A stretch of DNA of 6,105 bases from Campylobacteraceae bacterium. GTDB lineage: Bacteria > Campylobacterota > Campylobacteria > Campylobacterales > Sulfurovaceae. Under the pieces are notes generated by a model. The model was not told the DNA's origin, searched no databases, and saw nothing but the letters and a program-made list of their open reading frames with translations. Positions 5,288-6,105 of the stretch are shown one piece after another (position 1 is the stretch's first letter; every line of letters begins with the position of its first letter). The stretch is from the NCBI GenBank assembly GCA_027002755.1, contig JALWZI010000129.1, positions 1 to 6,105 of the forward strand. The letters run 5' to 3'. The translations under genes and the position numbers were made by a program.

Positions 5288-6105
5288 GTGGCATCAGGAA
5301 AGAAAGGCTCGGCGAAACGGAGGGCGAAGGCCAAACGGCAGGATCAGAAGCGTCGCACCATGCGTAGAGTCGCTCTTTCGATCCTGGGTCTGCTGGCCTT
5401 GAGTACTCTGCTGGGCTTCTCCTTCCTCATCGGAGCACAGGGAGAACCGGCGTCTGCCTCCGGAGTGAAGGGGAGTGTCGCTCCTTCTCCGGATCGCACG
5501 GCTCATGGCAATAAGGTCCTGGAGGAGGGGCCGGGTGTGGAAGAGGAGTATCCCAGGGAGGAGAAGGTCGGCTTCGGTCTGGAGGATCTGATCGCCAAGA
5601 CGAAAAAGCGGGAGATGAAAGCCGAGGAGAGTAACGGCACACGAAGCTTCACTCCCCGAGCGTCTCACGGTAAACCGCAACTGGTCCTTATTATCGACGA
5701 CGTCTCCAATCCGCGTCAGCTGGCTGCGATCCGAGCACTGCCCTACCGTATCACCCCCTCGATCTTTCCTCCGTCGAAAATGAACAGAAAGACACCGGCA
5801 ATGGCCCGAGGGCTGAAGCACTACCTGATCCATCTTCCCCTGGAATCGGGCAGTCCCAAAATGAACCGATTCACCAAGACCCTTTTTGTGGATGACGGCC
5901 CTGCACGGGTGAAAGCACGGGTGGAAGAGATCCGGCGGCTCTTTCCCGATGCGCATTATGTCAACAACCACACCGGCAGTGTCTTCACGTCAAACTACGG
6001 AGCGATGTATCACCTCTTCGGCGATCTGAAAAAGGAGGGCTTCATCTTCCTCGACAGTCGGACGACAGGGCACTCCGCGGTTCGTCGGGTTGCGGCGGAC
6101 TATCA
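5288..6105 (+). CDS. Divergent polysaccharide deacetylase (YibQ-type), membrane-anchored, C-terminus missing
   Basis: 272 codons are visible before the window edge. The protein starts with a strongly basic stretch (residues 1-27, many K/R), one hydrophobic segment at about 28-50 (VALSILGLLALSTLLGFSFL core), a low-complexity acidic and basic linker to about 128, and then a domain of the divergent polysaccharide deacetylase family. Signatures are LVLIIDDVSN (132-141, D137/D138), HLPLE (182-186), NNHTGSVFT (226-234) and LDSRT (255-259). The topology predicts a periplasmic domain tethered by an N-terminal anchor. The family has the fold of NodB-type deacetylases, but its substrate is largely unproven, so I give no symbol. 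GTG is chosen as start because AAGGA lies five bases upstream; the next ATG (5360) has no ribosome site and would remove the basic head. A deacetylase-like gene after ilvC also occurs in C. jejuni, as I recall. Confidence 0.88.
   Translation, partial: MASGKKGSAKRRAKAKRQDQKRRTMRRVALSILGLLALSTLLGFSFLIGAQGEPASASGVKGSVAPSPDRTAHGNKVLEEGPGVEEEYPREEKVGFGLEDLIAKTKKREMKAEESNGTRSFTPRASHGKPQLVLIIDDVSNPRQLAAIRALPYRITPSIFPPSKMNRKTPAMARGLKHYLIHLPLESGSPKMNRFTKTLFVDDGPARVKARVEEIRRLFPDAHYVNNHTGSVFTSNYGAMYHLFGDLKKEGFIFLDSRTTGHSAVRRVAADY

Overview
This window reads as a housekeeping stretch of a Campylobacterota (former Epsilonproteobacteria) chromosome. The bases are noticeably GC-rich for that phylum, which would fit a Nitratifractor- or Sulfurovum-like chemolithotroph better than Campylobacter or Helicobacter. 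The assignment rests on the class I ketol-acid reductoisomerase, which closely resembles the Campylobacter protein as I remember it, and on the gene order holA-rnr / ilvC-deacetylase, which I recall from Campylobacter jejuni. No database search was possible.

Layout. On the minus strand, reading right to left, lie htpX (membrane zinc protease), rnr (RNase R family exoribonuclease) and the start of holA (DNA polymerase III delta), which runs off the left edge. On the plus strand lie ilvC (branched-chain amino acid synthesis), a probable intrinsic terminator, and the start of a membrane-anchored divergent polysaccharide deacetylase, which runs off the right edge. htpX and ilvC diverge from a 226-bp AT-rich promoter region with a good -10 box in each direction. 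The five proteins have no common pathway: replication, RNA decay, membrane protein quality control, valine/isoleucine synthesis and a cell-envelope function.

The unusual part is the DNA between the minus-strand genes. The htpX-rnr and rnr-holA gaps are built almost entirely of short tandem arrays, mostly with 7-bp units, alternating with 15-19-bp perfect or near-perfect palindromes that usually have 3-nt loops. The array families have units AGTGAGG/AATGAGG, CAGTGAC/CAATGAC, AATGCCC/ACTGCCC, CTTGCGA and ACTAGTT, plus an 8-bp ACCAATAC. The mosaic supplies the last codons and stop of rnr, overlaps the stop of htpX, and ends about 22 nt before the start codons of rnr and holA, whose ribosome binding sites both sit in small inverted repeats. 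A further heptad array lies just upstream of the ilvC promoter. This dispersed-repeat system, not a new gene cluster, is what deserves a second look.

I see no RNA genes, CRISPR array, insertion sequence or complete mobile element, and no gap longer than 300 bases.
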